Notes under the pieces: model-generated | Told to the model about the DNA's origin: nothing | Seen by the model: the letters and a program-made list of their open reading frames with translations, nothing else | Database searches by the model: none | Made by a program: the position numbers and the translations under genes | Part shown: piece by piece, positions 56,968 through 64,000 of the stretch | Position numbering within the stretch: the first letter of the stretch is position 1 | How the letters are laid out: each line of letters starts with the position of its first letter | Origin: Chloroflexota bacterium | GTDB taxonomy: Bacteria > Chloroflexota > Dehalococcoidia > Lucifugimonadales > JACPQL01 | Direction of reading: 5' to 3' | NCBI GenBank assembly: GCA_016190445.1 | Contig: JACPQL010000027.1 | Coordinates: 1 to 64,000, forward strand | Length of the DNA stretch: 64,000 bases

Positions 56968-57297
56968 ATGTTTTCCATAACACTCACAGCCCAGGAAAAG
57001 CTCAAAGAGGTGCTGGACTCCCGCGGCTCGCCCGATGCTCCGGTGAGAGTGGTCGCGGTGCACGGACCACACGGGTGCATCCACGGCTGGAAGCTCGCCA
57101 TTGAGGAGGCGGGGGAGCCGCAGGACACTGTGGTCTGTGCTGGGGATGTGTGCATACTGGTGGAGCCGGAGCTGGTGGACATCCTGGACGGGGCCAGCAT
57201 TGACTACCGGGAGGACTCCCTGGGCATTGGCTTCGTCATAGAGGTGCCGAACGCCCCGCCACCCATGCACCAGCACGGCGGTGGCTGCCATCACTAG
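56968..57297 (+). CDS. HesB/IscA-like protein with His/Cys tail
   Basis: 109 aa. It begins MFSITLTAQEKLKEVLDSRG and has PHGCIHGWKLAIEE, VCILVEPELVDILDGASIDY and GIGFVIEVPNAPPPM, the fold of A-type iron-sulfur carriers. The cysteines differ from IscA: GCIHG in place of GCSGF, and the C-terminal CGCGxS is replaced by MHQHGGGCHH. This may bind copper, zinc or another metal rather than an Fe-S cluster. Lies 28 nt after the oxidase gene. Confidence 0.75.
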   Translation: MFSITLTAQEKLKEVLDSRGSPDAPVRVVAVHGPHGCIHGWKLAIEEAGEPQDTVVCAGDVCILVEPELVDILDGASIDYREDSLGIGFVIEVPNAPPPMHQHGGGCHH

Positions 57298-57307
57298 GGA
57301 GGGTTTG

Positions 57308-57859
57308 ATGGAGCAGCAGGCGATGTGCCACGTCCCGGCAGCCGAGGGTATGTTCCGGCCACCGACAAAGGTCGGTCCTGTGAGGCGCTTGCTACCCTTT
57401 GCCTTTGGCGTGGCTGGAGCGGGCTTGCTGGTGCTGCTTTACCTGGGGCTCGTCACCTGGGCCCAGGGCTGGAGGCACGCCCTGGAGCTTCTCTCCCAGG
57501 ACAGGGCCTTCGTGGCCGCCATAGCCAGCGGATTTGGCCTCCAGGTCGGCCTGTACAGCCACCTTCGCCTGGTGGTCCACCACGGAGTGCGGCTGGCAGT
57601 GCCAACGGCGGCGACAGGAGTGGGCACGGGCACCTCCTCGGTCGCCATGGTGGCATGCTGCCTCCACCACGTGGCCGACGTGCTGCCACTGGTGGGGCTC
57701 TCCGGCGCGGCTATCTTCCTCAGCGACTACCGCGTCCCCTTCATGGCGACCGGCCTGGTGGTGAATGGCATAGGGGTGGCAATTATGTTGAGGGTAGTTG
57801 TACGGGGCCGGTTGCACATGCGTGCGATGGCGGCGCGGGCGACGACGGAGGCACGGTAG
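57308..57859 (+). CDS. Membrane protein with a CCLHH motif
   Basis: 183 aa with about four transmembrane helices (LLPFAFGVAGAGLLVLLYLG, AFVAAIASGFGLQVGLYSHL, VAMVACCLHHVADVLPLVGL, VPFMATGLVVNGIGVAIML). Residues 117-121 are CCLHH, placed within a hydrophobic segment; an N-terminal AMCHVP adds Cys and His. Vicinal Cys and His in a membrane helix suggest metal transport or transmembrane redox. I do not recognise a named family. It starts 10 nt after the HesB-like gene. Confidence 0.75.
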   Translation: MEQQAMCHVPAAEGMFRPPTKVGPVRRLLPFAFGVAGAGLLVLLYLGLVTWAQGWRHALELLSQDRAFVAAIASGFGLQVGLYSHLRLVVHHGVRLAVPTAATGVGTGTSSVAMVACCLHHVADVLPLVGLSGAAIFLSDYRVPFMATGLVVNGIGVAIMLRVVVRGRLHMRAMAARATTEAR

Positions 57860-57863
57860 AGCC

Positions 57864-58379
57864 ATGCGCACCGCCCGCTGGATGCCGCGGTACTGGGGTG
57901 CTACTGTGGTGCTGTTCCTTCTGGCAGGGATGGCATCGGCAGCGTGTGCCCGGCAGGGGGCCGCTGTGCCCTCGGCGACACAGACGCCAGGTCAAGCGCT
58001 AGCACGCTCCTTGACTCTCGTTGACGAAGGCGGTGGCGGAGTTACCGTGGAGGCCACTTGGGTGACGGAGGGCCATCTTCAGGAGATGCCTCAGACAAGG
58101 CTAGAGGGCTATCCTTTGGAGCGCTACGCACTGGTCCACGTGAAGCTGGATACTCACTCGGGGGACCTGGCGGGCTACGATATGGCGCGCGTTGCGGCCC
58201 TTAGTGTGGGCGGAGGTCCCCCTGTCCAGGCTACTCTTTGGGTGGGTCTCGAGGACTCAGGCCACCATCGCGAGGGCGCCCTTGTCTTCCCAGAGCCAGG
58301 GAGTGAAGGGGGGCAGGTCGAGATGGTGCTGCGGGAAATCGCGGGTGTGCCGGAGCGTGCTTTCCGGTGGGAGTTCTGA
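57864..58379 (+). CDS. Putative lipoprotein of unknown function
   Basis: 171 aa. The N-terminus (GATVVLFLLAGMASAACARQ) is a lipoprotein-like signal with Cys near residue 28. The mature part is beta-rich (GGVTVEATWVTEGHLQEMPQ, YALVHVKLDTHSGDLAGYDM) and has no Cys. No family recognised. It starts 4 nt after the CCLHH gene and is followed by the Met-rich gene. Lgt, which would lipidate it, is encoded 900 bp downstream. Confidence 0.65.
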   Translation: MRTARWMPRYWGATVVLFLLAGMASAACARQGAAVPSATQTPGQALARSLTLVDEGGGGVTVEATWVTEGHLQEMPQTRLEGYPLERYALVHVKLDTHSGDLAGYDMARVAALSVGGGPPVQATLWVGLEDSGHHREGALVFPEPGSEGGQVEMVLREIAGVPERAFRWEF

Positions 58380-58460
58380 GTGGAAGCTGAGGGGTGGGTG
58401 TGAGGAGATTGTGAAAAAGGTAACGAGCTTGTAGAATAATGCTGAGGTGGGAGGGTTACT

Positions 58461-58874
58461 ATGAAGGTACGAAGGCTCTGGTGGATTGCAGTGGCTGTTT
58501 GGGTGGTTGCTCTGGGGGCTCTGCTGGTGGTCCCCGCGCTGGCCGCGCCTTCCAGGCAAGAGGGTACCCCTGGATCCGGCGCCTACGGTGCCATGCACGC
58601 GGCGTGTGTGGCCGGGGATGTGGAGGGGATGACCGCGGCCATGGGCTCCCTCACGGAGGAGGACTGGCAGGCGATGCAGGGGCACATGGGCGGAGCAGGC
58701 ATGGGCGGGATGATGGCGGGGCAGGGCATGATGGGCGGAAGTGGGATGATGGGTGGACAGCCTGGTCAAGGCATGATGGGCGGCGGCGGAATGATGGGAG
58801 GCCCCTCAGGACAGGGGATGATGGGAGGCGGGATGATGGGCGGGTGGTCCGGGCGGACCATGATGGCGTGGTGA
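58461..58874 (+). CDS. Exported Met/Gly-rich repeat protein
   Basis: 137 aa. A signal peptide (VRRLWWIAVAVWVVALGALL, then VVPALA) is followed by a short helical region (HAACVAGDVEGMTAAMGSLT) and a C-terminal tail of repeated GMMGG units (GQGMMGGSGMMGGQPGQGMM and on). Met clusters of this kind bind Cu(I) in copper-resistance proteins. The underlying DNA (58,730-58,865) is a degenerate tandem repeat. Confidence 0.78.
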   Translation: MKVRRLWWIAVAVWVVALGALLVVPALAAPSRQEGTPGSGAYGAMHAACVAGDVEGMTAAMGSLTEEDWQAMQGHMGGAGMGGMMAGQGMMGGSGMMGGQPGQGMMGGGGMMGGPSGQGMMGGGMMGGWSGRTMMAW

Positions 58875-58881
58875 GTGGGCC

Positions 58882-59211
58882 ATGACTTTCGACGCCAGCT
58901 TCTATCGCCAGGTCCTGCCCGAGCGAGTGGCGAGGGAGTGTCAGGGACACCCCGAGTCCGTTCCTGTGGTAAACCTGCACCTGGCAAATGGCAGGACGCT
59001 CGACCTTTGTCACATCATCCACCTGGCGGACACATGGTTCGCTGTCCAGTATTTCCGGGACACCGAAACGTGCGACGACATGGACATCGCCTTTCTGCCC
59101 TACGAACTCGTGGCCACAGTGACGGTCTCTCTGCATCACGCCGGAAGCCGGCGGATCGGCTTCCGTTTGGGTGAGCGGCCTGTCCCAGCGGATGTGGGAG
59201 TGAGCGCGTGA
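58882..59211 (+). CDS. Small protein of unknown function
   Basis: 109 aa, soluble. Visible features: FDASFYRQVLPERVARECQG, NLHLANGRTLDLCHIIHLAD, WFAVQYFRDTETCDDMDIAF, three Cys and several His. It starts 7 nt after the Met-rich gene and so belongs to the cluster. The pattern of a short beta barrel is suggested by alternating hydrophobic residues, but I do not recognise a family. Confidence 0.6.
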   Translation: MTFDASFYRQVLPERVARECQGHPESVPVVNLHLANGRTLDLCHIIHLADTWFAVQYFRDTETCDDMDIAFLPYELVATVTVSLHHAGSRRIGFRLGERPVPADVGVSA

Positions 59212-59278
59212 CAGATATCATGAAGGCAAGGCCGACACGCGGACAACGGTGTCTGGAGGTTGCTTGGGATAGAAGCAC

Positions 59279-60106
59279 ATGAACGGCATAACCATCAACA
59301 TTGACCCGGTCATCTTTCACCTGGGCGGCTTCGCCCTGCGGTGGTACGGCCTCACCTTTGCCGGAGGCATCGCACTGGCCATTCTCCTGGTCTCCAGGGG
59401 TGCCAAGAGAGCGGGGCTGGACACCGGCAAAGTCGGGAACATCGCCTTGTGGGCGGTGGTGGGAGGGGTGGTGGGTGCGCGGCTGTTCCACGTGGTGGAC
59501 AGGCTCAGCTACTACGTAGCCAACCCGTCCCATATCGTCATGGTGAACCACGGAGGGCTGGCTATCTGGGGAGGGCTGGTCACCGGCGGGCTGGTGGCGC
59601 TGTTCATGGCCCGCCGGGAAGGCATCCCCGTTCTAAAGCTGGCTGACGCCACGTCTATTGGCCTGATCGCTGGGCAGATGGTGGGGAGGATCGGGTGCAT
59701 CATCAACGGCGATGCCTATGGCGGCGCCACGAGTATGCCCTGGGGGTTCATCTACACGAACCCAGGGGCCATGCTGCCGGACTCGCTCCGGGGCATCCCC
59801 ACGCACCCTTACCCGCTGTACGAAATCCTGTGGGGCATGGCGCTCTTGGGCCTTCTCCTCTACCTGCGGCGGCGGTCTCTCCCCAGCGGGGTGCTGTTCC
59901 TGACATACGTGGGGGTATATGCCCTGGGGCGGTTCGGACTGACATTCGTGCGACAGGAGGCGGTTGTCCTGTGGGGGCTCCAGCAGGCGCAGGTGGTGGC
60001 GCTGGTGGTTCTGGCGCTGGCGGCAGCGGGGGCCGCGCGTTTGGTTACGGGCTGGCCCTCTGTCACGGTAGGCCGGCGGCGTCCCGTGGCGACGCGAAAC
60101 TCATGA
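59279..60106 (+). CDS. lgt: Prolipoprotein diacylglyceryl transferase
   Basis: 275 aa, polytopic membrane enzyme that attaches diacylglycerol to lipobox Cys residues. Lgt hallmarks: FALRWYGLTFAGGIALAILL, GGVVGARLFHVVDRLSYYVA, GGLAIWGGLVTGGLVALF, the signature GRIGCIINGDAYGGATSMPW and HPYPLYEILWGMALLGLLLY. It overlaps the next gene by 4 nt (ATGA). Being within a cluster with at least three lipoproteins makes functional sense, whether or not it is the only Lgt of the cell. Confidence 0.93.
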   Translation: MNGITINIDPVIFHLGGFALRWYGLTFAGGIALAILLVSRGAKRAGLDTGKVGNIALWAVVGGVVGARLFHVVDRLSYYVANPSHIVMVNHGGLAIWGGLVTGGLVALFMARREGIPVLKLADATSIGLIAGQMVGRIGCIINGDAYGGATSMPWGFIYTNPGAMLPDSLRGIPTHPYPLYEILWGMALLGLLLYLRRRSLPSGVLFLTYVGVYALGRFGLTFVRQEAVVLWGLQQAQVVALVVLALAAAGAARLVTGWPSVTVGRRRPVATRNS

Positions 60107-60912
60107 ATAAGAATAGGGCAGGGGTGCTGTTGTCTCTGGCTTTGGTGGTCCTGGCGGCCCTGTCGGCAGGATGCGCCTCCGGTGCCAGGCCCACCCCAAC
60201 CCCCACGCCCAGGGTGTCCAGTGGAGTCCCGGTCCTGGCCTTTGACAAACGGCAGGTGGACCTGGGCACTGTGACGCGGGACCAGCAGGGAGCGGCGACG
60301 TTCCTGGTGATGAACCGGGGCGACAGGCCGCTACAGGTGGGGCCGGTGACGGTCCAGGTAGAGCAGGGGGGCGAGATAGCAGAGAGCGTGAAGGAGAACG
60401 TTCATGTGGGGCCAGGCGAGGTGTTTTTGCTCCCCATCAAGCTGGGGGACCATCCACAGCTTGGCCCCTACCACTTGCTGGTGAACGTGGCGTCCAATGA
60501 CCCAGCGACTCCCACGGCCACGCTCTCCGTGGACTTCAACGTGGTGGAGGCACCTCCACCGCCAGGGACGGGGCCTCGCCTCCGAGTGGACAAAGAGATG
60601 ATAGACATCGGCCCTGTGCCCTACGACTGGCCGCTCTACGAGGTGTTCACCCTCCGCAACGATGGTGATGCGCCGCTGGTGCTGCAAGGAAAGCCCGTGG
60701 TGCGTGTGGAGGAGGGGTGCTGACCGCCCGAGGCGGTGGTCGGTGCGACCACTCTACAGCCGGGGCAGAGCACCACCCTGGAGCTGCCCCTCTTCATGGG
60801 AATGCACACGGGAATGGGGTCGCTGCACGTTTTTGCGGTGGACGTCCGCAGCAACGACCCGGTGGAGCCGGTGAAGACCCTGCGCTGGCGCTTCACGGCT
60901 GGAGGGAGGTGA
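60103..60912 (+). CDS. Candidate selenoprotein: lipoprotein with two DUF1573-like domains and an in-frame TGA
   Basis: Read through the TGA at 60,721-60,723 this encodes about 269 aa. A lipoprotein signal (LSLALVVLAALSAGCAS) precedes two Ig-like DUF1573-type domains (VDLGTVTRDQQGAATFLVMN; IDIGPVPYDWPLYEVFTLRN). The second leads into VRVEEGC-TGA-PPEAVVGATT, and the frame then continues without interruption (TLQPGQSTTLELPLFMGMHT, VDVRSNDPVEPVKTLRWRF) to TGA 60,910. As I recall related proteins, they have Cys-Cys-Pro-Pro here, so TGA stands where Cys is expected. A hairpin with loop GUG follows (60,737-60,751). Selenocysteine is the simplest reading; a nonsense mutation or sequencing error (TGC to TGA) is the alternative. 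Conventional calling would stop at 60,723. Confidence 0.75.
60721..60751 (+). promoter_or_regulatory. Candidate bacterial SECIS element
   Basis: Right after TGA come CCGCC-CGA-GGCGG (60,724-60,736) and TGGTCG-GTG-CGACCA (60,737-60,751), two perfect stems. The apical loop G and U are nt 20 and 21 after the TGA, the same spacing as the essential GU in E. coli fdhF. Bacterial SECIS elements need a stem-loop with an early loop G about 16-37 nt after UGA, which is met. Confidence 0.6.
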
Positions 60913-60914
60913 GC

Positions 60915-61394
60915 ATGGCCCGAGGGACCCTGCGACCCCGCAGGCGGCGCTACCAGCGACGCGGTGCAGGAGGCGCCCGAAGCTCGCCGGGGCTGAAAGG
61001 CCTGGCAGTTTTCGGGGCCGTAGTTGTGGTTGTTCTGGGCGCGGCGGCTTTCTTCCTCTGGCCAGCGGTGAAACCCGCAGGAGGAGGCACCCCCGGTGCG
61101 ATAACCATCCAGCCCACAATGGCGGGCTTCTTTCCCTCTCAGATTGAAGGACGGGCTGGAGAGCCCCTCACCATTCGCCTGGTGAACAAAGACACCCAGT
61201 TCCACACCGACGGTGGCGGCTGGCACCAGTTTGCCATAGACGAGCTACGGGTGGATGAGAAGATACCCCCTGAAACGACACAAGAGGTTACCTTCACCCC
61301 CGGCGTGGCTGGGACATACCAGTTCTACTGCGACGTGTGCTGCGGCGGGCGTGAGAGCCCCTCCATGCAGGGCACCCTGGTGGTGAGGGCATGA
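60915..61394 (+). CDS. Membrane-anchored cupredoxin with CuA-like Cys motif
   Basis: 159 aa. A basic N-terminus and a single transmembrane helix (GLKGLAVFGAVVVVVLGAAA) precede a cupredoxin domain: TIQPTMAGFFPSQIEGRAGE, the ligand His in GGGWHQFAIDEL, and YQFYCDVCCGGRESPSMQGT. The last resembles the CuA loop CxxxCGxxHxxM of cytochrome oxidase II and N2O reductase, but has three Cys (CDVCC), no His, and one residue more before Met. It may be a copper or thiol redox protein. It starts 2 nt after the candidate selenoprotein. Confidence 0.8.
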   Translation: MARGTLRPRRRRYQRRGAGGARSSPGLKGLAVFGAVVVVVLGAAAFFLWPAVKPAGGGTPGAITIQPTMAGFFPSQIEGRAGEPLTIRLVNKDTQFHTDGGGWHQFAIDELRVDEKIPPETTQEVTFTPGVAGTYQFYCDVCCGGRESPSMQGTLVVRA

Positions 61395-62224
61395 CCGTGG
61401 CCAGCCGACGCGTGATAGCTGCTGTTTCGTTGCCCATCATCCTGATACTCTCTGTCGGCCTAGCATCTGGCGTGTGGGGGACCCCCGCCCGTATATTCTC
61501 CGGAACCTCTGGCCCTCTGACCTCCACTGCGGTGACCCTGCCAACCGTTGTGGTTGGGGGGCTGGCCGACGGCATTAACCCGTGCGCCTTCACGGTGCTG
61601 CTCCTGTTTGTGGCCACCATCGCCTCGCTTTATGCGGGCATGGGGAACACGGGCACAGGGTCGGTGCGGGCCAGGCTTTTCCTGTACGGTGGTGCCTTCG
61701 TCTTTGCCATTTTCGTGACCTACCTGACCATGGGGACGGGGCTGCTCAGGGCCTCCTCAGTGGTGGCACAGAACCATCTGGGTGCCAGGTTGGGGGCACT
61801 GGCCGCCCTTTTCCTGGGGCTGTGGATGCTGAAGGACTACTTCGCGCCTGGATGGGGGCCCAGGCTGACGGCGCCGGCGGTGGTGGGCAACCTGGTGCGC
61901 AGGTGGGGACAGCGGGCAACGCTGACTGGCATGTTTGGCTTGGGCGTCCTGGTGGGCCTGTGCGAGGTGCCGTGCAGCGGCGCTGTATACCTGGTCATAG
62001 TGAGTATGTTGGCACTCCAGCAGAGCTTCCTCCGCTCCTACGTGTACCTGGTCCTGTACAACGTCATGTTCGTGGTGCCGCTGGTGGCCATCCTGGCGGT
62101 GGCCTCCGCCCGGCCAGCCCTGAATCGCCTGGCACACTGGAACCTCCATCACCGGGAGGGGATGCGGCTGGCGCTGGGCGTGGGAGTGGTGGTTCTGGGG
62201 CTGGCCATCCTGGCGACGGTGTGA
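61391..62224 (+). CDS. CcdA/DsbD-type transmembrane thiol-electron carrier
   Basis: 277 aa with about six transmembrane helices after an N-terminal signal-like segment. The two membrane cysteines of the CcdA family are in DGINPCAFTVLLLF and LCEVPCSGAVYLVIV, both with the preceding proline typical of CcdA. Such proteins take electrons from cytoplasmic thioredoxin and pass them to extracytoplasmic thiols. Overlap of 4 nt with the CuA-like gene indicates one operon, so its partners are probably the two Cys/Sec-bearing proteins encoded just upstream. Confidence 0.9.
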   Translation: MTVASRRVIAAVSLPIILILSVGLASGVWGTPARIFSGTSGPLTSTAVTLPTVVVGGLADGINPCAFTVLLLFVATIASLYAGMGNTGTGSVRARLFLYGGAFVFAIFVTYLTMGTGLLRASSVVAQNHLGARLGALAALFLGLWMLKDYFAPGWGPRLTAPAVVGNLVRRWGQRATLTGMFGLGVLVGLCEVPCSGAVYLVIVSMLALQQSFLRSYVYLVLYNVMFVVPLVAILAVASARPALNRLAHWNLHHREGMRLALGVGVVVLGLAILATV

Positions 62225-62253
62225 GGGACTGGACTGCGCAGCGGGCATCCGAG

Positions 62254-63501
62254 TTACGCCTTCTTCTGAGCAGCTTTGGGCTCGGTCCCACTGATGCTGA
62301 ACAGTGCTCCGGCCAGCACCAAAATCGCGGCTACGATGCTGAAGGAGACGAGGTAAGCAGAACCTGTCGCGAGGTCCCCGAAGGCGGCGATAAGCACGCC
62401 AGCCAGGATGGGCCCTGAGGCCTCGCCAATGTCCCAGATGGTGCCAAAGACACCCATGGCCGCGCCGTAGTTGCCTGCCTTGCACATGTCGGCCACCAGG
62501 GCCGTCGTTGATGGCGTTACTATAGCCATCCCCAAGCCAAAGACGGCTCCTTCTAGTAGCAGGCCAAAGAAGTTATCCGTAAGAGGCACCAGCGGGAGCA
62601 TGGTTGCGCACAGGGCCAGTCCGAGCAGGACCATGGGTTTCCTTCCTATCCGGTCGGAGATGCGGCCCGACAGTGGCTTGCCCACCATAGCCATCACAAG
62701 CGGTACCCACATCAGTGTACCCAGATGGGCGTCACCGAGCTTGACGATGTTCCTGGCATAGAGAGGCAGGAAACCCATCAGCGCTCCCACTCCCAGGAAC
62801 ATGGCTGCCTCCACCGCGCTGACGAGCAAAATGGGCCGGTTGCTTACCACCTCCCACATACCTCGGCGCAGGAGCTTCCATCGGCTGCCACGTGGACCTG
62901 TTGATACAGGCCCAGCATTGGCAGTTGGGCTGGTGCTCCCGATAGGCAGACTGAGCGCGAGCAGAAACGTAACAACACCCAGGGCCCCCACGACCGCATA
63001 GGTGAAGTAGAACTTGGACAGACCAGGTTCGGCCAGTGCCGCTAGGACTGCGCCGCCAAGGAGGGGGCCAAAGGCGCTGCCGACTTCGGTGGCCGATGCA
63101 AACCATCCGAGCTTTTCACCCCGCTCTTTCTGAAACAGATCGGCCACAGCCGCGGAGGCGACGGGGCTGAAGATAGCGGTGGCGAAACCGTGGATGAAAC
63201 GGAGGGCCAGGAGAGTGTACGGCTCCCTGACAAACAGGTACAGGAACGGCGGGAAGGCAAAGAAGACCGTTCCCAAGAGCAGCATGCGGCGTCGCCCCAG
63301 GATGTCGGAGAGCGTCCCCGCAGGGAGCTTGGCGAACACCCCCGTGATTGTGGAAGCCCCTATGACCAGCCCAATGAGCCATGTTTGGGCACCGAGCTCT
63401 TCGGCGAACCTGGGAAGCACCGGCGGCCTGGCCATCTGGTAACCCAGTCTGGCCGAGAAGCCCACCAGACAGAGCATCACAAAAGGACTAAGCCTTCGCA
63501 T
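62254..63501 (-). CDS. MFS transporter (drug/sugar efflux type)
   Basis: 415 aa, about 12 transmembrane helices. Conserved loops are AGTLSDILGRRRMLLLGTVF (motif A between helices 2 and 3) and its repeat SGRISDRIGRKPMVLLGLAL in the second half, plus FIHGFATAIFSPVASAAVAD. The type is close to multidrug or arabinose efflux proteins; the substrate is unknown. ATG 63501 is chosen over GTG 63513. It converges with ccdA and may be unrelated to that cluster. Confidence 0.87.
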   Translation of the reverse strand: MRRLSPFVMLCLVGFSARLGYQMARPPVLPRFAEELGAQTWLIGLVIGASTITGVFAKLPAGTLSDILGRRRMLLLGTVFFAFPPFLYLFVREPYTLLALRFIHGFATAIFSPVASAAVADLFQKERGEKLGWFASATEVGSAFGPLLGGAVLAALAEPGLSKFYFTYAVVGALGVVTFLLALSLPIGSTSPTANAGPVSTGPRGSRWKLLRRGMWEVVSNRPILLVSAVEAAMFLGVGALMGFLPLYARNIVKLGDAHLGTLMWVPLVMAMVGKPLSGRISDRIGRKPMVLLGLALCATMLPLVPLTDNFFGLLLEGAVFGLGMAIVTPSTTALVADMCKAGNYGAAMGVFGTIWDIGEASGPILAGVLIAAFGDLATGSAYLVSFSIVAAILVLAGALFSISGTEPKAAQKKA

Positions 63502-63513
63502 GATTAAGGGCAC

Positions 63514-63736
63514 CTAGCCGACTTCTCTGGTCTCCAGCGAGCGTTTGCGCTGCCGATGTAGGGTGATTGACTGCCGCGCCGCCCTTTCTGGATAGGAAGG
63601 ACCCGCCCGGGACTACGTCCTTCTCCGGAGGGACTGCGTCGAAAGGGTACTGGGGCTGGGGTGTGCCAAAGACCTGGTGGTCCCTCTCTTGCTAGGGAAG
63701 AGGAAGATTCAGGGGGCGAGGATATGCCAACGGCCT
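63514..63736. repeat. Intergenic region with degraded repeat
   Basis: About 220 nt without a gene. GGTCCCTCTCTTGCTAGGGA is an imperfect palindrome of the same style as CCCCTTCCTGGCCAGGAAGG in element A, and GGACTACGTCCTTCTCC with GGAGGGACTGCGTCGAAAGG is repeat-like. No clean ends are visible. Confidence 0.35.
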
Positions 63737-64000
63737 CTAGATGTGCCTCCCCACGGACTCGGCAACTGCCCGGAGGTCCTTCATCAGCCTGGTGAAGTCC
63801 GAGGGGGTCAGTGATTGGAGCCCGTCGGAGAGGGCGACCTTTGGGTTCGGGTGGACCTCGATGATAAGCGCATCGGCGCCCGCGGCCACCGCTGCCTTCG
63901 CTATGGCGGGAACAAGAGCGTAATGTCCAGCGGCATGGCTCGGGTCAGCGGCGATGGGCAGATGGCTGTTCCTCCTGACCACAGGTATCGAACCCACGTC
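63737..64000 (-). CDS. aroF: 3-Deoxy-7-phosphoheptulonate synthase, C-terminal part (runs off the window)
   Basis: The first committed step of the shikimate pathway, from PEP and erythrose-4-phosphate. Visible are about 87 residues of the C-terminus: [40 protein letters not shown] and [27 protein letters not shown] and SDGxQSL are hallmarks of the type I-beta (AroA(Bs)/AroF-like) enzyme. The start lies beyond position 64,000, so no statement on N-terminal regulatory domains can be made. Confidence 0.92.
   Translation of the reverse strand, partial: DVGSIPVVRRNSHLPIAADPSHAAGHYALVPAIAKAAVAAGADALIIEVHPNPKVALSDGLQSLTPSDFTRLMKDLRAVAESVGRHI

Overview
This is a GC-rich, gene-dense bacterial chromosome segment. 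Gene content, codon use and the intergenic repeats suggest a Chloroflexota lineage, perhaps Dehalococcoidia or SAR202-like. That placement is an inference, because no rRNA or intact tRNA gene lies in the window. Genes sit in tight runs with GTG and TTG starts common, and several intergenic gaps carry non-coding palindromic repeats.

Layout. 1-4,150: hpt, adenine deaminase, a HAD phosphatase and a small-ORF/Fic pair. 4,199-11,679: an S-adenosylmethionine recycling operon behind a SAM-I riboswitch (mtnA, mtnP, rhodanese, NTPase, kinase-like ATPase, ahcY, metK). 11,700-15,280: phosphohexomutase, phosphoglucose/phosphomannose isomerase, thiD. 15,351-24,050: accessory genes (GyrI-like, two GNATs, YceI, ArsR, collagen/LamG surface protein, small HTH, hydroxyacid dehydrogenase, dinB). 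24,114-35,316: ornithine cyclodeaminase family, tldD/tldE, rmuC, mazEF-like and MntA/HepT toxin-antitoxin pairs, and an AT-richer restriction-modification island. 35,449-43,968: a PyrR-attenuated pyrimidine operon (pyrR-pyrB-pyrC-carA-membrane protein-carB). 44,153-54,207: malic enzyme, ThDP enzyme, tandem-domain ThyX, PDZ protein, MFS, leuB-like and enolase-superfamily genes. 54,843-62,224: a co-directional cluster of envelope and metal/redox genes (cupredoxins, YHS, multicopper oxidase, HesB-like, CCxHH membrane protein, Met-rich protein, Lgt, a candidate selenoprotein, CcdA). 62,254-64,000: MFS and the 3' part of a DAHP synthase gene.

Two results stand out. First, a TA-flanked non-autonomous element (MITE-like) is present in three readable copies. 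Two have inserted in the first codons of mtnP and glmM, and in each case the element supplies a stop codon, a ribosome-binding site and a new ATG. Removing the element on paper restores the ancestral start. The third copy splits a restriction endonuclease gene and leaves its methyltransferase orphaned. Second, the gene at 60,103-60,912 has an in-frame TGA inside a Cys-Cys-like motif, followed by a hairpin with GU in its apical loop 20-21 nt downstream, as expected of a bacterial selenocysteine insertion element. It sits with a CuA-like cupredoxin and a CcdA-type membrane protein in what looks like a copper/thiol redox system.
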